A stretch of 64,000 nt of DNA from Streptomyces niger (GTDB lineage Bacteria > Actinomycetota > Actinomycetes > Streptomycetales > Streptomycetaceae): NCBI RefSeq assembly GCF_000718305.1, contig NZ_JOFQ01000001.1, positions 434,001 through 498,000 of the forward strand. The letters are read 5' to 3'. The notes under the pieces were generated by a model. That model was given only the letters and a program-made list of their open reading frames with translations. It searched no databases and had not been told where the DNA came from. Every line of letters begins with the position of its first letter. Positions within the stretch are counted from its first letter, which is position 1. This document shows, piece by piece, positions 17,726 to 25,962 of the stretch. The position numbers and the translations under genes are program-made.

Positions 17726-17815
17726 GCGGGCCCGCGGGACCACGACCGGCGAGCCGTCCCCGGGCGCCGGCAGGATGTCCGCTTCGAGACCGTAGACCTC
17801 CTTGATCAGTGGGCC
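17708..17815 (-). pseudogene. C-terminal fragment of a siderophore-type ABC ATPase
   Basis: The minus strand reads GPLIKEVYGLEADILPAPGD then GSPVVVPRARSG and a stop. This is the closing segment of FecE/FepC-type ATPases (usually L-x-x-E-V-F-G-V-x-A-x-V-x-x-D-P-x-x-G-x-P-x-V-V-P). No Walker or signature motif is present, and the frame breaks upstream. It overlaps the end of the TetR gene by 18 bases. It is a leftover of an iron-uptake operon. Confidence 0.6.
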
Positions 17816-17938
17816 CGTACTTCGAGGCCCGGCGCGGTGCCGGGCGGGGTGGCGGTCATCCGGGTGTTCATGCTGAAGGCGACCAGGCACCACTTGCGCT
17901 CGAACCGGTCGGTGACCAGGGATGCCAGATGCAGGTCA
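17806..17938 (-). pseudogene. C-terminal fragment of an SgcJ/EcaC-like (SnoaL-fold) protein
   Basis: The minus-strand reading LASLVTDRFERKWCLVAFSM followed by NTRMTATPPG resembles the last two strands of SgcJ/EcaC-type NTF2-fold proteins (x-x-R-x-G-R-W-x-V-A-A-F-x-N-T-R). Only about 40 residues remain and there is no start. It lies head-to-tail with the ABC fragment and abuts the methyltransferase stop. The assignment rests on one short motif and is tentative. Confidence 0.45.
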
Positions 17939-18592
17939 GGGGCGCTTGCGCGCGCGGAGCACGGAGTCCTGCAGAGTGCCGCCGTGGCCGCCATGACCGT
18001 CGTGGTCACCGTGACCACCGTGGCCGTGGGCCGGCCGGGTCCGCGCCTCGGCGACGAGGACGTCCCAGCGGTCGGGGTCCAGATCGGCCGCGACTTCTTC
18101 CGCGGTGAAGTGCACCTCGCCCGGCGCGTCGTGCGTCCCGTCGGTGCCGTGGCCCGAGGGGTCGTGGCCGACGACGAGCAGCGTGCCGCCCGGCGCGACC
18201 GCGGCGGCCAGCCGCCGGAACAGCTCCTGCGGCGACCCCGCCGGGTGCACGTAGTGGGTGGAGACCAGGTCGAAGTGGCCCTCGGGCGGCACCCAGGCGG
18301 TCAAGTCGGCCTCCCGCCACTCGATCCGGTCCGCCACGTCGGCACCGGCCGCCGCCGCCTGCTGCCGGGCCCGGTCCAGCGCGCCGGCCGCGATGTCCAC
18401 CGCCGTCACCCGCCAGCCGCGCGCGGCGAGCCAGCGCGCGTCGGCCCCCTCGCCGCAACCCGCGTCCAGCGCCCTGCCGGGTGCCAACTCCGCGGCCTCC
18501 GCCACCAGCTGGGGATTGGGCCGCGGTACGCGCGCGCCGTGCTGCCCGCGGTAGCGCTCCTCCCAGAACGCCTTGTCGAAAGCCTCGTTCAC
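17936..18592 (-). CDS. Class I SAM-dependent methyltransferase with His-rich tail
   Basis: A 218-residue methyltransferase. Motif I is ALDAGCGEGA at 41-50, VTAVDIAAGAL (62-72) is the acidic strand, and FDLVSTHYVH (107-116) motif IV. Near the C-terminus residues 189-204 are HGHGGHGDHDGHGGHG, eight His in 16 residues, which could bind nickel, zinc or copper; similar loops are not part of the core fold. The GTG overlaps the stop of the upstream reductase gene (GTGA), so the two are co-translated. Context suggests metal, metalloid (tellurite/arsenic-like) or thiol detoxification, but this is inference. Confidence 0.82.
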   Translation of the reverse strand: MNEAFDKAFWEERYRGQHGARVPRPNPQLVAEAAELAPGRALDAGCGEGADARWLAARGWRVTAVDIAAGALDRARQQAAAAGADVADRIEWREADLTAWVPPEGHFDLVSTHYVHPAGSPQELFRRLAAAVAPGGTLLVVGHDPSGHGTDGTHDAPGEVHFTAEEVAADLDPDRWDVLVAEARTRPAHGHGGHGDHDGHGGHGGTLQDSVLRARKRP

Positions 18593-19635
18593 GATGCCCG
18601 GTTCCTCTCCATGTCGTACAGGCCGTGACGGCGGTCGCCCGCCACCAGTTCACAGACGCGCGCTTCGACCTCGGGCGAGAACGGGGCGCGGTACGCGGCG
18701 ACCGCCCGCCGCGTCTCCTCGGCGATCAGGTCTCCATTGATGTGAGCCGCCGCCGCGGCGCCCGCGGCGGCCGCGGCGCCCACCTGGGACGCCGGCTCGG
18801 TGACATTGCCCGCCGCCCACACTCCCGGCGCCTCGGTGCGGCCGGCCGCGTCCACGGGGAGGTACTCCCCGGCTCCCGAGGGGTGTGCCACCGGCCGCAG
18901 CCCGAGCCCGGCCAGGAATCCGGCGCGCACCGCCATCCGCGGCGCGACCGCCAGCGCCTCCCGCGCGACCACCGTGCCGTCGCTCAGCCGCACCCCGGCC
19001 AGCCGGTCACCGGCCGTCTCCAGGGCCGCCACCTCGCCGTCCACCACCCGGATCCCGCGCGCCGCCAGCTGCTCGGCCTCCTCGTCGGTCGGCCGTGCGG
19101 CGGTGTGGGTGAAGAACGTGATGTCGTCGCTCCACTGCCGGAACATCAGCGCCTGGTGCACCGAGAGCGGCCCGACGGCCAGGACGCCGACGGGCCGGTC
19201 GCGGACCTCCCAGCCGTGGCAGTACGGGCAGTGCAGCACGTCCCGGCCCCACCGCTCCGCGAGCCCCGGCACGTCCGGCAGCTCGTCCACCACCCCGGCG
19301 GTCACCAGCAGCCGGCGCGCGCGGACCGTACGCCCGTCTGCCAGCGTCACGGTGAACCCCGCCGCGTCCCGGGCCGCCGCCGCGACCTCGCCGGTCACCA
19401 CCTGCCCGCCGTACGCGCGGACCTCCGCCCGGCCGCGCTCCAGCAGCTCGGCCGGCGCCATCCCCTCCCTGCCCAGCAGGCCGTGCACGCCGTCCGCCGG
19501 CGCGTTGCGCGGCGCGCCCGCGTCGATCACCACCACCGACCGGCGCGCCCTGGCCAGCATCAGCGCCCCGTTCAGCCCCGCGGCGCCACCGCCGACCACC
19601 ACCACGTCGCAGTCGTTCCTCAGTTCCTCGGCCAC
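18589..19635 (-). CDS. Thioredoxin-reductase-like FAD oxidoreductase
   Basis: A 348-residue flavoprotein of the TrxB/AhpF fold. GGGAAG at 15-20 binds FAD; the redox pair is Cys136-Pro-Tyr-Cys139 followed by His-Gly, as in TrxB-like enzymes of natural product and detoxification clusters. The expected second nucleotide-binding motif is altered: GVLAVGPLSVHQAL has no G-x-G-x-x-A/G, so NADPH may bind poorly or another donor is used. A GTG at 19635 with AAGGAGG eight bases upstream decides the start over an ATG at 19662 whose 5' part contains that very ribosome site. It is divergent from an XRE-cupin regulator. Confidence 0.85.
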   Translation of the reverse strand: MAEELRNDCDVVVVGGGAAGLNGALMLARARRSVVVIDAGAPRNAPADGVHGLLGREGMAPAELLERGRAEVRAYGGQVVTGEVAAAARDAAGFTVTLADGRTVRARRLLVTAGVVDELPDVPGLAERWGRDVLHCPYCHGWEVRDRPVGVLAVGPLSVHQALMFRQWSDDITFFTHTAARPTDEEAEQLAARGIRVVDGEVAALETAGDRLAGVRLSDGTVVAREALAVAPRMAVRAGFLAGLGLRPVAHPSGAGEYLPVDAAGRTEAPGVWAAGNVTEPASQVGAAAAAGAAAAAHINGDLIAEETRRAVAAYRAPFSPEVEARVCELVAGDRRHGLYDMERNRAS

Positions 19636-19681
19636 CGTGACCACCTCCTTCACGACGACCATGCGGATTCATGGGCCATAA

Positions 19682-19716
19682 CCGCAAACTTCTTTGCCGG
19701 TATGGCAAGCTTGCGG
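19682..19716. promoter_or_regulatory. Operator-like inverted repeats before the XRE-cupin gene
   Basis: CCGCAA at 19682-19687 and TTGCGG at 19711-19716 are exact inverted arms. Between and within them are GCAAACTTCTTTGC (19684-19697, imperfect) and GCAAGCTTGC (19705-19714, perfect palindrome). The shared GCAA/TTGC half-sites and the position between the reductase and the XRE gene make a shared autoregulatory operator likely. Confidence 0.5.
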
Positions 19717-19718
19717 AT

Positions 19719-20348
19719 ATGGACAACGACCTCGACCAAGCGCTGGAGGCGGTCGGCCCCCGGCTCCGTGCGCTCCGCACCCAGCGCGAGATCACGCTGG
19801 CCGAGCTGTCGGCGGCGACCGGCATCTCGGTGAGCACCCTCTCCCGGCTGGAGTCCGGTGACCGCCGCCCCAACCTGGAGTTGCTGCTCCCCCTGGCCAA
19901 GGCACACGGCGTCACGCTCGACGAGCTCGTGGACGCGCCGCCCACCGGCGATCCGCGCGTCCACCTCCGCCCGGTCACCCGGCACGGCATGACCATGCTG
20001 CCGCTGACCCGCCGCGCCGGCGGCATCCAGGCGTACAAGCTCGTCATCCCGGCCGACGGCACGCGCCGGGAGCCCGACCCGCAGACCCACGAGGGCTACG
20101 AGTGGCTCTACGTCCTCAACGGCCGGCTGCGGGTCGTCCTCGGCGAACACGACCTGGTGATGGCGCCCGGCGAGGCGGCCGAGTTCGATACCCGCGTCCC
20201 GCACTGGTTCGGTGCCGCCGACGACGAACCCGTCGAGATCCTCAGCCTGTTCGGGAAACAGGGCGAGCGCGCCCACCTCCGCGCCCGCCCGAAGACCAAG
20301 GACTCCCGCGACGGCAACCGCCTCCGGGTGGGCACACCGACGGACTGA
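19719..20348 (+). CDS. XRE-family regulator with C-terminal cupin
   Basis: A 209-residue protein with an N-terminal helix-turn-helix (about 10-66, including ITLAELSAATGISVSTLSRL) and a C-terminal cupin barrel (about 95-185) with HEGYEWLYVLNGRLRVVLGE and the second cupin motif at DTRVPHWFGA. Such regulators sense small molecules in the cupin pocket. It is divergent from the reductase-methyltransferase operon, its probable target. The ATG at 19719 is preferred over an ATG at 19671 because it starts where the fold does and leaves the operator repeats untranslated. Confidence 0.87.
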   Translation: MDNDLDQALEAVGPRLRALRTQREITLAELSAATGISVSTLSRLESGDRRPNLELLLPLAKAHGVTLDELVDAPPTGDPRVHLRPVTRHGMTMLPLTRRAGGIQAYKLVIPADGTRREPDPQTHEGYEWLYVLNGRLRVVLGEHDLVMAPGEAAEFDTRVPHWFGAADDEPVEILSLFGKQGERAHLRARPKTKDSRDGNRLRVGTPTD

Positions 20349-20377
20349 ACCCACCGCCGCCCGCGTCCCGCCCGCCG

Positions 20378-20421
20378 TCAGCCGGCCCGCCCGGCGAAGT
20401 CCTCAGCCGGCCCGCCCGGCG
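20378..20421. repeat. Short direct duplication
   Basis: A 19-base unit beginning TCAGCCGGCCCG is present at 20378-20396 and 20403-20421. Each copy can form a small GC hairpin. It lies between the convergent XRE and thioesterase genes and may act as a terminator. Confidence 0.5.
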
Positions 20422-20490
20422 GAAGCGGCGTCCGCGACGTGCGGGGGCGGGACGGCTTCCGCGCCGATGCGCTCGTTCATGCGGTCGTCG

Positions 20491-21318
20491 CTACGGTCGT
20501 CCATCCGGTCGGTCGGCCGTGGGCTGCGGCCGGACGGTGAGGATCTGCTGCGCGTGTCCGACGGGGCCTGCCGTGTCGTGCAGCACGGTGCTGGTGATGC
20601 CCTGGCCGGTGGGTCCGAAGACGACGGTGGTGTCCAGGCCGGTCCAGCGGCCCCGGGGCTGCCGGTGCAGGTGGATGGTCAGGTCGACGTTGGGGAACAT
20701 CCACTCGGCGGGCGACTGCCGGACGGCGATGCCGTTGGCGGTGTCGACCAGCGTGACGAACGACGCCAGCGGACCGGCCTGCTCACCGGCGACGAGGTCC
20801 ACGCCGGTGCCGATCCAGGCGGTCGTACGGCCGGGTTGCGGCGGGGCGACCGGCCGTACGTCCAGGGTGCCGATGTAGCCGCCGGGCCACACGTCGGCCA
20901 TGTGCCAGGACTCCAGCTCCTCGGGCGGGGTGAGCCGGTCGGCGCCACCGCCCGCGACGGCGTCGGTGTCCAGGGAGGTCAGCAGCCAGGCGCGGGCGCG
21001 GACCACCGGGCGGCCGGCTATCAGGACGGTGGCCTCGACCAGTTCGATGGTGCGGCCGGGCCGGACGGTCTCCACCCGGATCTCGCACTCGTCGGTGGCG
21101 AGCCGCCCGAGGATGTCGAAGCTGATCCGGCCGAGCACCATGCCCGTGTCGGGGCGCCCGGCCAGGTACCGGTCGATGGCGTGCACGACCAGGCCGCCGA
21201 GCGGGCTGAAGTGCTGCTCGTCCGGGTCCCATGCGCCGCCGACGTGCGGGGTGGGCTTGTAGCGGTGCTCGTCGATGCGCTCGAAGTAGCTGTCCGGGGC
21301 CGGTGCGCTGGGGTTCAA
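20491..21318 (-). CDS. Acyl-CoA thioesterase family protein (double hotdog, TesB-like)
   Basis: A 275-residue protein with two hotdog halves. The first has GGLVVHAIDRYLAG and RISFDILGRL, the second NGIAVRQSPAEWMFPNVDLT and RGRWTGLDTTVVFG with the closing HDTAGPVGHAQQIL, the pattern of actinobacterial thioesterase-superfamily proteins that act on acyl-CoA. The TTG at 21318 is well supported by AGGAG at six-base spacing. It appears monocistronic and converges on the XRE gene. Confidence 0.82.
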   Translation of the reverse strand: MNPSAPAPDSYFERIDEHRYKPTPHVGGAWDPDEQHFSPLGGLVVHAIDRYLAGRPDTGMVLGRISFDILGRLATDECEIRVETVRPGRTIELVEATVLIAGRPVVRARAWLLTSLDTDAVAGGGADRLTPPEELESWHMADVWPGGYIGTLDVRPVAPPQPGRTTAWIGTGVDLVAGEQAGPLASFVTLVDTANGIAVRQSPAEWMFPNVDLTIHLHRQPRGRWTGLDTTVVFGPTGQGITSTVLHDTAGPVGHAQQILTVRPQPTADRPDGRP

Positions 21319-21440
21319 CGGGTACTCCTCGGCGGGCTTGCGAAGATCGAATGCGGTGCCGAGGCCAATGTAATCGGCGGGGCGGGGAGCGTGGCCCGCC
21401 GCCTCGACGGGCGGCGGGGCAGCGGGCGGCGGGCGGCGGC

Positions 21441-23918
21441 TCAGCTTTCGGCCGGTACACGGCTCCGCAGGCGGATGTCGGCGAGGGAGCGGCCGGACTC
21501 GGCGGTGTACGTGCCGGGGACCAGCCGCCAGCCGGGCGCCTGCTCGTCCCAGATCTCGGCCGCCCGGCGGGGCAGGGCGACGACGGCCTCGGCGGTCTCC
21601 CCGGGCGCCGCCGAGACGGTGGCGAAGCCCGCGAGGCGGCGGGCCGGCCGCTCGACGGCGTCACCGTCCGGGACGGCGAGGTAGACCTGCACCACCTCGC
21701 GGCCCGCACGGTCGCCGGTGTTGCGCACCCGCACGGTGACCGTGCCCAGCGCGTCGCCGTCGTCGGCGGGGGTGTACGTGGCCGTTTCGTACTCCCAGTC
21801 GGTGTACCCCAGGCCGTGCCCGAAGCAGTACGCGGGCTCGGCGCCCGCCCGCTGCCACGCCCGGTAACCGATGAACACGCCCTCCTCATAAGGGAGTTCA
21901 CCGCTGTCGGGGGTCACGCGGGTGACCGGCGCGTCGGCGAGGCGGGCCGGCCAGGTGGTGGGCAGCCGCCCGCCGGGCTCCACCGCGCCGAGGAGGACGT
22001 CCGCGAGGGCCGCGCCGGCCTCCTGACCGGGGAACCAACTGAGCAGTACGGCGGCCACGTCGTTCCGCCAGGGCAGCTCCACCGGCGAGCCGGAGTTGAC
22101 CACCACGACGGTACGGGGGTTGGCGGCGGCCACCCGCTCGACCAGCTCGTCCTGGCGGCCGGGCAGTCGGAGGTCGGTGCGGTCGAAGCCCTCGCTCTCC
22201 ACCCGCTCGGTGGTGGCGACCACCACGACCGCGGTGTCGGCGGCGCGCGCCGCGGCCACCGCCTCCTCGATGAGCTCCTCGGCAGCGCGCCGGGGCTCGC
22301 GGTGGGCGAGCGCGAACCCGACGGCCTGGATCGGCGCGTCCGGCAGGTCGGGCACGGTGTGCAGGAGGGCGACCTCGACCTGCTCGCCTGCGGTGAGCTC
22401 CACCTGGCCGCGTACCACGGGCGCGCCGAAGAACGCCTCGAACGGGTCCGCGTGGTCGGGGGCCTCGGTGCCGTCGTGCAGCACGCGGTCGCCGACGGTG
22501 AGCCGGAAGCCGCCCAGCCCCTTGGTGCCGAAGAGGTGCGTGCCGCTCTCACGCGGGGTGAAGGTGCCGGTGATCTCGACGGTGTGCAGCGCTTCGTGGG
22601 TGACGCCGGCCGGCAGGTCGTCGCCGTGCCACTGGACCGCGCCGTTGGGCAGCGTGGTCTCCCCCAGCACCTGCCCGGACCGGTCGCGGCACACGGCGCG
22701 CAGGGTGAAGCCCTGCCCGGCGGCGGCCAGTTCGTCGCTGGGGTGGGCACCGACGGAGTAGGTGAGGCTTCCCTCGGGGAGCGCGGCGCGCAACCCGTCG
22801 AGCGGGGAGACGATGTGGTCGGGGAAGACCTGCGCCGAGCCGCCGCCGAGCACGCGGGCGTCGCGGGCCGCCGCGCCGATGAGGGCGACGGTGCCGGGCC
22901 GCGCGTGCCTGAGGGGCAGGGTGTGGTGCGCGTTGCGTACGAGGACGAACGCGCGGCGGGCGATCTCGCGGGCCAGCGCCGCGCCGTCGACCGGGGCCGG
23001 GAGCGCGGCGGGGGCGACGGCGGGCGGTGCGCCGTCCAGGACGCCGACCCGCGCGGCGAGCCGCAGCACGCGGCGTACGGCGTCGTCGACCAGCGCCTCG
23101 TCGACCTCGCCCGCGCGGACGGCGGCGGCCAGCGCGGCGCCGTAGACGGTGCGCGGTCCGGGCATGGCGACGTCCAGGCCGCCTTCGATCGCGCCCTTGG
23201 TGGAGCGGGCTGCCATCCAGTCGGAGACGAGGAAGCCGTCGAAGCCCCACTCGCCGCGCAGCACCTCGTTCTGGAGGTGGTGGTGCTCGGTCATGGTGGG
23301 GCCGTTGACCGAGTTGTAGGCGGCCATGATGCCCCAGGGGTGGGCGTTCTTGACGATGGTCTCGAACGGCGCGAGGTAGAGCTCGCGCAGCGGCCGCGGC
23401 GCGACGGTGTTGTTCACGGTGAAGCGCTCGGTCTCGGCGTCGTTGGCGACGAAGTGTTTGACGGTGGTGCCGACGCCGCCTTCCTGCACGCCGGTGACGT
23501 AGCCGGTGCCGATCTCGCCGGTGAGGTACGGGTCCTCGGAGTAGCACTCGAAGTGGCGGCCGCCGAGCGGGGAACGGTGCAGGTTGACGGTGGGCGCGAG
23601 GAGCACGTGCACGCCCTTGCGGCGGGCCTCCTGCGCGAGCAGGTGCCCGGCCCGGCGGGCCAGCTCCGGGTCCCAGGTCGCGGCCAGCGCGGTGGGGCTG
23701 GGCAGCGCTACGGAGGGGTCGTCGGCGGTCCAGCGGACGCCGCGCACCCCGATCGGGCCGTCGGACATGACCAGCGACCGCAGGCCGATCTCGGGCAGTA
23801 CGGGCAATGCCCACATGTTCCGGCCGGCCAGCAGCCTCGTCTTGGCGTCGAGGTCGAGCTTGCCGAGCGCGTCCTCGACGAGGGCGTCGTACGCGGTGGT
23901 GTCGTGCGCGGGCGTCAT
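21441..23918 (-). CDS. Glycoside hydrolase family 3 beta-glycosidase
   Basis: An 825-residue GH3 enzyme: (beta/alpha)8 domain (1-300) with KHF at 154-156 and the nucleophile Asp233 in GFLVSDWMA; the alpha/beta sandwich is split by an inserted PA14 domain (about 400-520, FTPRESGTHLFGTKGLGGF region), and an FnIII-like domain closes the protein (from about 735). This layout is that of BglX/KmBglI-type beta-glucosidases, in which PA14 shapes oligosaccharide choice. There is no signal peptide, so it would hydrolyse imported sugars inside the cell. AAGGAG lies six bases before the ATG. It is divergent from a TetR gene, a likely regulator. Confidence 0.92.
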   Translation of the reverse strand: MTPAHDTTAYDALVEDALGKLDLDAKTRLLAGRNMWALPVLPEIGLRSLVMSDGPIGVRGVRWTADDPSVALPSPTALAATWDPELARRAGHLLAQEARRKGVHVLLAPTVNLHRSPLGGRHFECYSEDPYLTGEIGTGYVTGVQEGGVGTTVKHFVANDAETERFTVNNTVAPRPLRELYLAPFETIVKNAHPWGIMAAYNSVNGPTMTEHHHLQNEVLRGEWGFDGFLVSDWMAARSTKGAIEGGLDVAMPGPRTVYGAALAAAVRAGEVDEALVDDAVRRVLRLAARVGVLDGAPPAVAPAALPAPVDGAALAREIARRAFVLVRNAHHTLPLRHARPGTVALIGAAARDARVLGGGSAQVFPDHIVSPLDGLRAALPEGSLTYSVGAHPSDELAAAGQGFTLRAVCRDRSGQVLGETTLPNGAVQWHGDDLPAGVTHEALHTVEITGTFTPRESGTHLFGTKGLGGFRLTVGDRVLHDGTEAPDHADPFEAFFGAPVVRGQVELTAGEQVEVALLHTVPDLPDAPIQAVGFALAHREPRRAAEELIEEAVAAARAADTAVVVVATTERVESEGFDRTDLRLPGRQDELVERVAAANPRTVVVVNSGSPVELPWRNDVAAVLLSWFPGQEAGAALADVLLGAVEPGGRLPTTWPARLADAPVTRVTPDSGELPYEEGVFIGYRAWQRAGAEPAYCFGHGLGYTDWEYETATYTPADDGDALGTVTVRVRNTGDRAGREVVQVYLAVPDGDAVERPARRLAGFATVSAAPGETAEAVVALPRRAAEIWDEQAPGWRLVPGTYTAESGRSLADIRLRSRVPAES

Positions 23919-24049
23919 GCGGGACTCCTTGCCGAGGCGCTGCGTGCGGTCCGCAGCATCGTGGCGCAGCCACCTGTGAGCCGGTAGGCGTTGTCACCTT
24001 CTCGTTACTTTTCCGGGTTCCCGGCGGCTCCGTCGATTACGCTCGGCCC

Positions 24050-24688
24050 GTGTCAGCGAATGAACGCCCTGCCGTGCACCCGCGCCCCCCGGCGAGCGGG
24101 CCGGCGGCGCGCCGGGGCCGGGCCGTGCGCGGTGAGGACCGGCGTGCCGAGATCCTGCGGGCCGCGCTGGAGGTGATCGCCGAGCGCGGTTACCGGGGCG
24201 CCTCGCTGAGCGCCGTCGCCGAACGGGTCGGGATCACCCAGCAAGGGCTGCTGCACCACTTCCCGACGAAGGAGGCGCTGCTCATCGCCGTACTGGAGGC
24301 CCGGGACGCCTGGGACACCGGCGGCGGCACCCGGGAGCGCGGGGAGCCCTGGCCGCTGGAGCTGTACGCCTCGCTCGTCGACTACAACGCGACGCGGCCC
24401 GGCGTCGTCCAGACGTTCTCGGCCCTGCTCGGCGAGAGCGTCACCGAGGACCATCCGGCGCGCGAGTTCTTCACCCACCGCTACACGTCGGTGCGCGAGG
24501 CCGCCACCGCCTCGCTCCGCGCGGAGTTCGGCGACCGCCTCCCCGGCGGCCTCACCCCCGAGGAAGCGGCCCCGCTGCTCATCGCCGCCATGGACGGCCT
24601 CCAGTACCAATGGCTGCTGGACCCCGGAGCCGTCGACATGCCGGCGGCCTTCCGCGCCTTCCTGCGCCTGCTCAGCCGCGCGGACTAG
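24050..24688 (+). CDS. TetR-family transcriptional regulator
   Basis: A 212-residue regulator with an N-terminal HTH (about 30-75: RRAEILRAALEVIAERGYRG, then SLSAVAERVGITQQGLLHHF) and a helical TetR_C-type effector domain. The GTG at 24050 has no strong ribosome site, so it may be leaderless or read from a nearby start. It is divergent from the GH3 gene over about 130 bases and its stop overlaps the stop of the convergent MFS gene by a shared CTAG. Control of the GH3 gene is inferred from position. Confidence 0.82.
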   Translation: MSANERPAVHPRPPASGPAARRGRAVRGEDRRAEILRAALEVIAERGYRGASLSAVAERVGITQQGLLHHFPTKEALLIAVLEARDAWDTGGGTRERGEPWPLELYASLVDYNATRPGVVQTFSALLGESVTEDHPAREFFTHRYTSVREAATASLRAEFGDRLPGGLTPEEAAPLLIAAMDGLQYQWLLDPGAVDMPAAFRAFLRLLSRAD

Positions 24689-25962
24689 GCGGGCGGACCA
24701 GGCGGGCGGCGGGGCAGCAGAAGGACGGCCAGGGCCGGTACCGCGGCGAGGGCGAGCCAGGGCACGACCGGCGGCAGCGCCGTGTTGAGGAGGGAGCCGG
24801 TGGCGGAGCTGCCGGCCAGCACCAGGAGGCCGGAGACGGAGGACATCGCGCCGGTGTAGAGGCCGAGGCGGCCGTCCTCGGCGAGGTCGGGGACCCAGGC
24901 GCGGGCGGCGGGGGCGACCAGCATCTGGCCGAGGGTGAGCAGGACGACGAACACGGCGGCGGGCAGCAGGCCCGTCACGCCCGTCCGGCCGGCCGGACGG
25001 GCCAGCGCCACGGCACCGAACCCGGCCGCGATGAGCAACAGACCGACCGTCATGGAGCGGCGCAGGTCCAGGCGGTCGGCCGCCCACCGGGTGACCGGCA
25101 GCTGGGCCGTCACGACCAGCAGCGAGGACAGCGCGAACAGCCAGGCGAGCGGGGCCTGCGAGCCGGTGGCGCGGGCCACCTCCTCGGGCAGCGCCAGGTA
25201 GAGCTGGTTGTAGGCGAGCAGGTAGGCGCCGTAGGCCACGCAGAGCGCGAGGAAACGGCCGTTGCGCAGGGCCTTGCGTACACCTCCCCTGCCGCGCGCC
25301 CGGACCCGGCCGGGGATGTGCTGGGGCAGCAGCCGGGCGTGGCCGGCCAGTACCAGGACGAAGACGCCGGCTCCGGCGAGGCAGGCCGTACGGAAGTCCA
25401 CGGCCAGCAGGAGGGAGCCGAGGAGCGGACCGAGGAACGCACCGGCCTGGCCGGCCACGGTGAGCAGCGCCAGGACGCGGGTGCGGGGCCCGTTGCCCGC
25501 GTCCTCCCAGGCCACGGCCTGCCGGGCGACCTCGGACTCCACGGCGGGCGAGAACAGCGCGGCGGCGAAGCCGATGAGCAGCACGGCGCCGATGACGGCC
25601 CAGGGGCGTTCGGCGTACCCCAGCCACGCGAAGCCCGCGATGCGCAGCACGCAGCCGGCCAGGACGACGGGGCGTACGCCGTACCGGTCGGCCAGCGCCC
25701 CGCCCACGACGAACAGCCCCTGCTGGCTGAAGGTCCGCAGGCCCAGCACCAGTCCCACCAGCCAGCCGGCCAGGCCGATGCCCGTACCGAGGTGTTCGGC
25801 GAGGAACGGCAGGACGGCGAAGAAGCCGATGTTGAACGCGAGCTGGGTGAGGATCAGCAGGCGGAGGAGCGGCGAGAGGGCCCGCCAGGTGTGGTGGAGG
25901 GAGCCGGGCGCCCGGAGTCGCGTCCGGCGCGGGAGCCGGACCCCGGGGCGGACGTCGTTCAC
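24685..25962 (-). CDS. MFS exporter with 12 predicted helices
   Basis: A 425-residue transporter. GGALADRYGVRPVVL is the loop 2-3 motif A, ESEVARQAV and GPLLGSLLLAV fit drug/metabolite exporters. The GTG overlaps the preceding permease stop (GTGA) with GGGAG just ahead, so it is in one operon with the peptide/nickel-type ABC genes. Binding protein, permease and MFS exporter together resemble metallophore systems such as staphylopine, in which the MFS protein (CntE) exports the chelator and the ABC system imports the metal complex; no chelator synthase is present here, so that remains a hypothesis. Confidence 0.8.
   Translation of the reverse strand: MNDVRPGVRLPRRTRLRAPGSLHHTWRALSPLLRLLILTQLAFNIGFFAVLPFLAEHLGTGIGLAGWLVGLVLGLRTFSQQGLFVVGGALADRYGVRPVVLAGCVLRIAGFAWLGYAERPWAVIGAVLLIGFAAALFSPAVESEVARQAVAWEDAGNGPRTRVLALLTVAGQAGAFLGPLLGSLLLAVDFRTACLAGAGVFVLVLAGHARLLPQHIPGRVRARGRGGVRKALRNGRFLALCVAYGAYLLAYNQLYLALPEEVARATGSQAPLAWLFALSSLLVVTAQLPVTRWAADRLDLRRSMTVGLLLIAAGFGAVALARPAGRTGVTGLLPAAVFVVLLTLGQMLVAPAARAWVPDLAEDGRLGLYTGAMSSVSGLLVLAGSSATGSLLNTALPPVVPWLALAAVPALAVLLLPRRPPGPPA

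Noticed and set aside
20401..20504. 33-codon minus-strand ORF after the thioesterase
   Set aside because: It overlaps the thioesterase end, has no ribosome site of its own and contains the GC-rich duplication.
21231..23987. 918-codon open frame opposite the GH3 gene
   Set aside because: The GH3 protein on the other strand has full domain structure and catalytic residues; the plus frame shows none.
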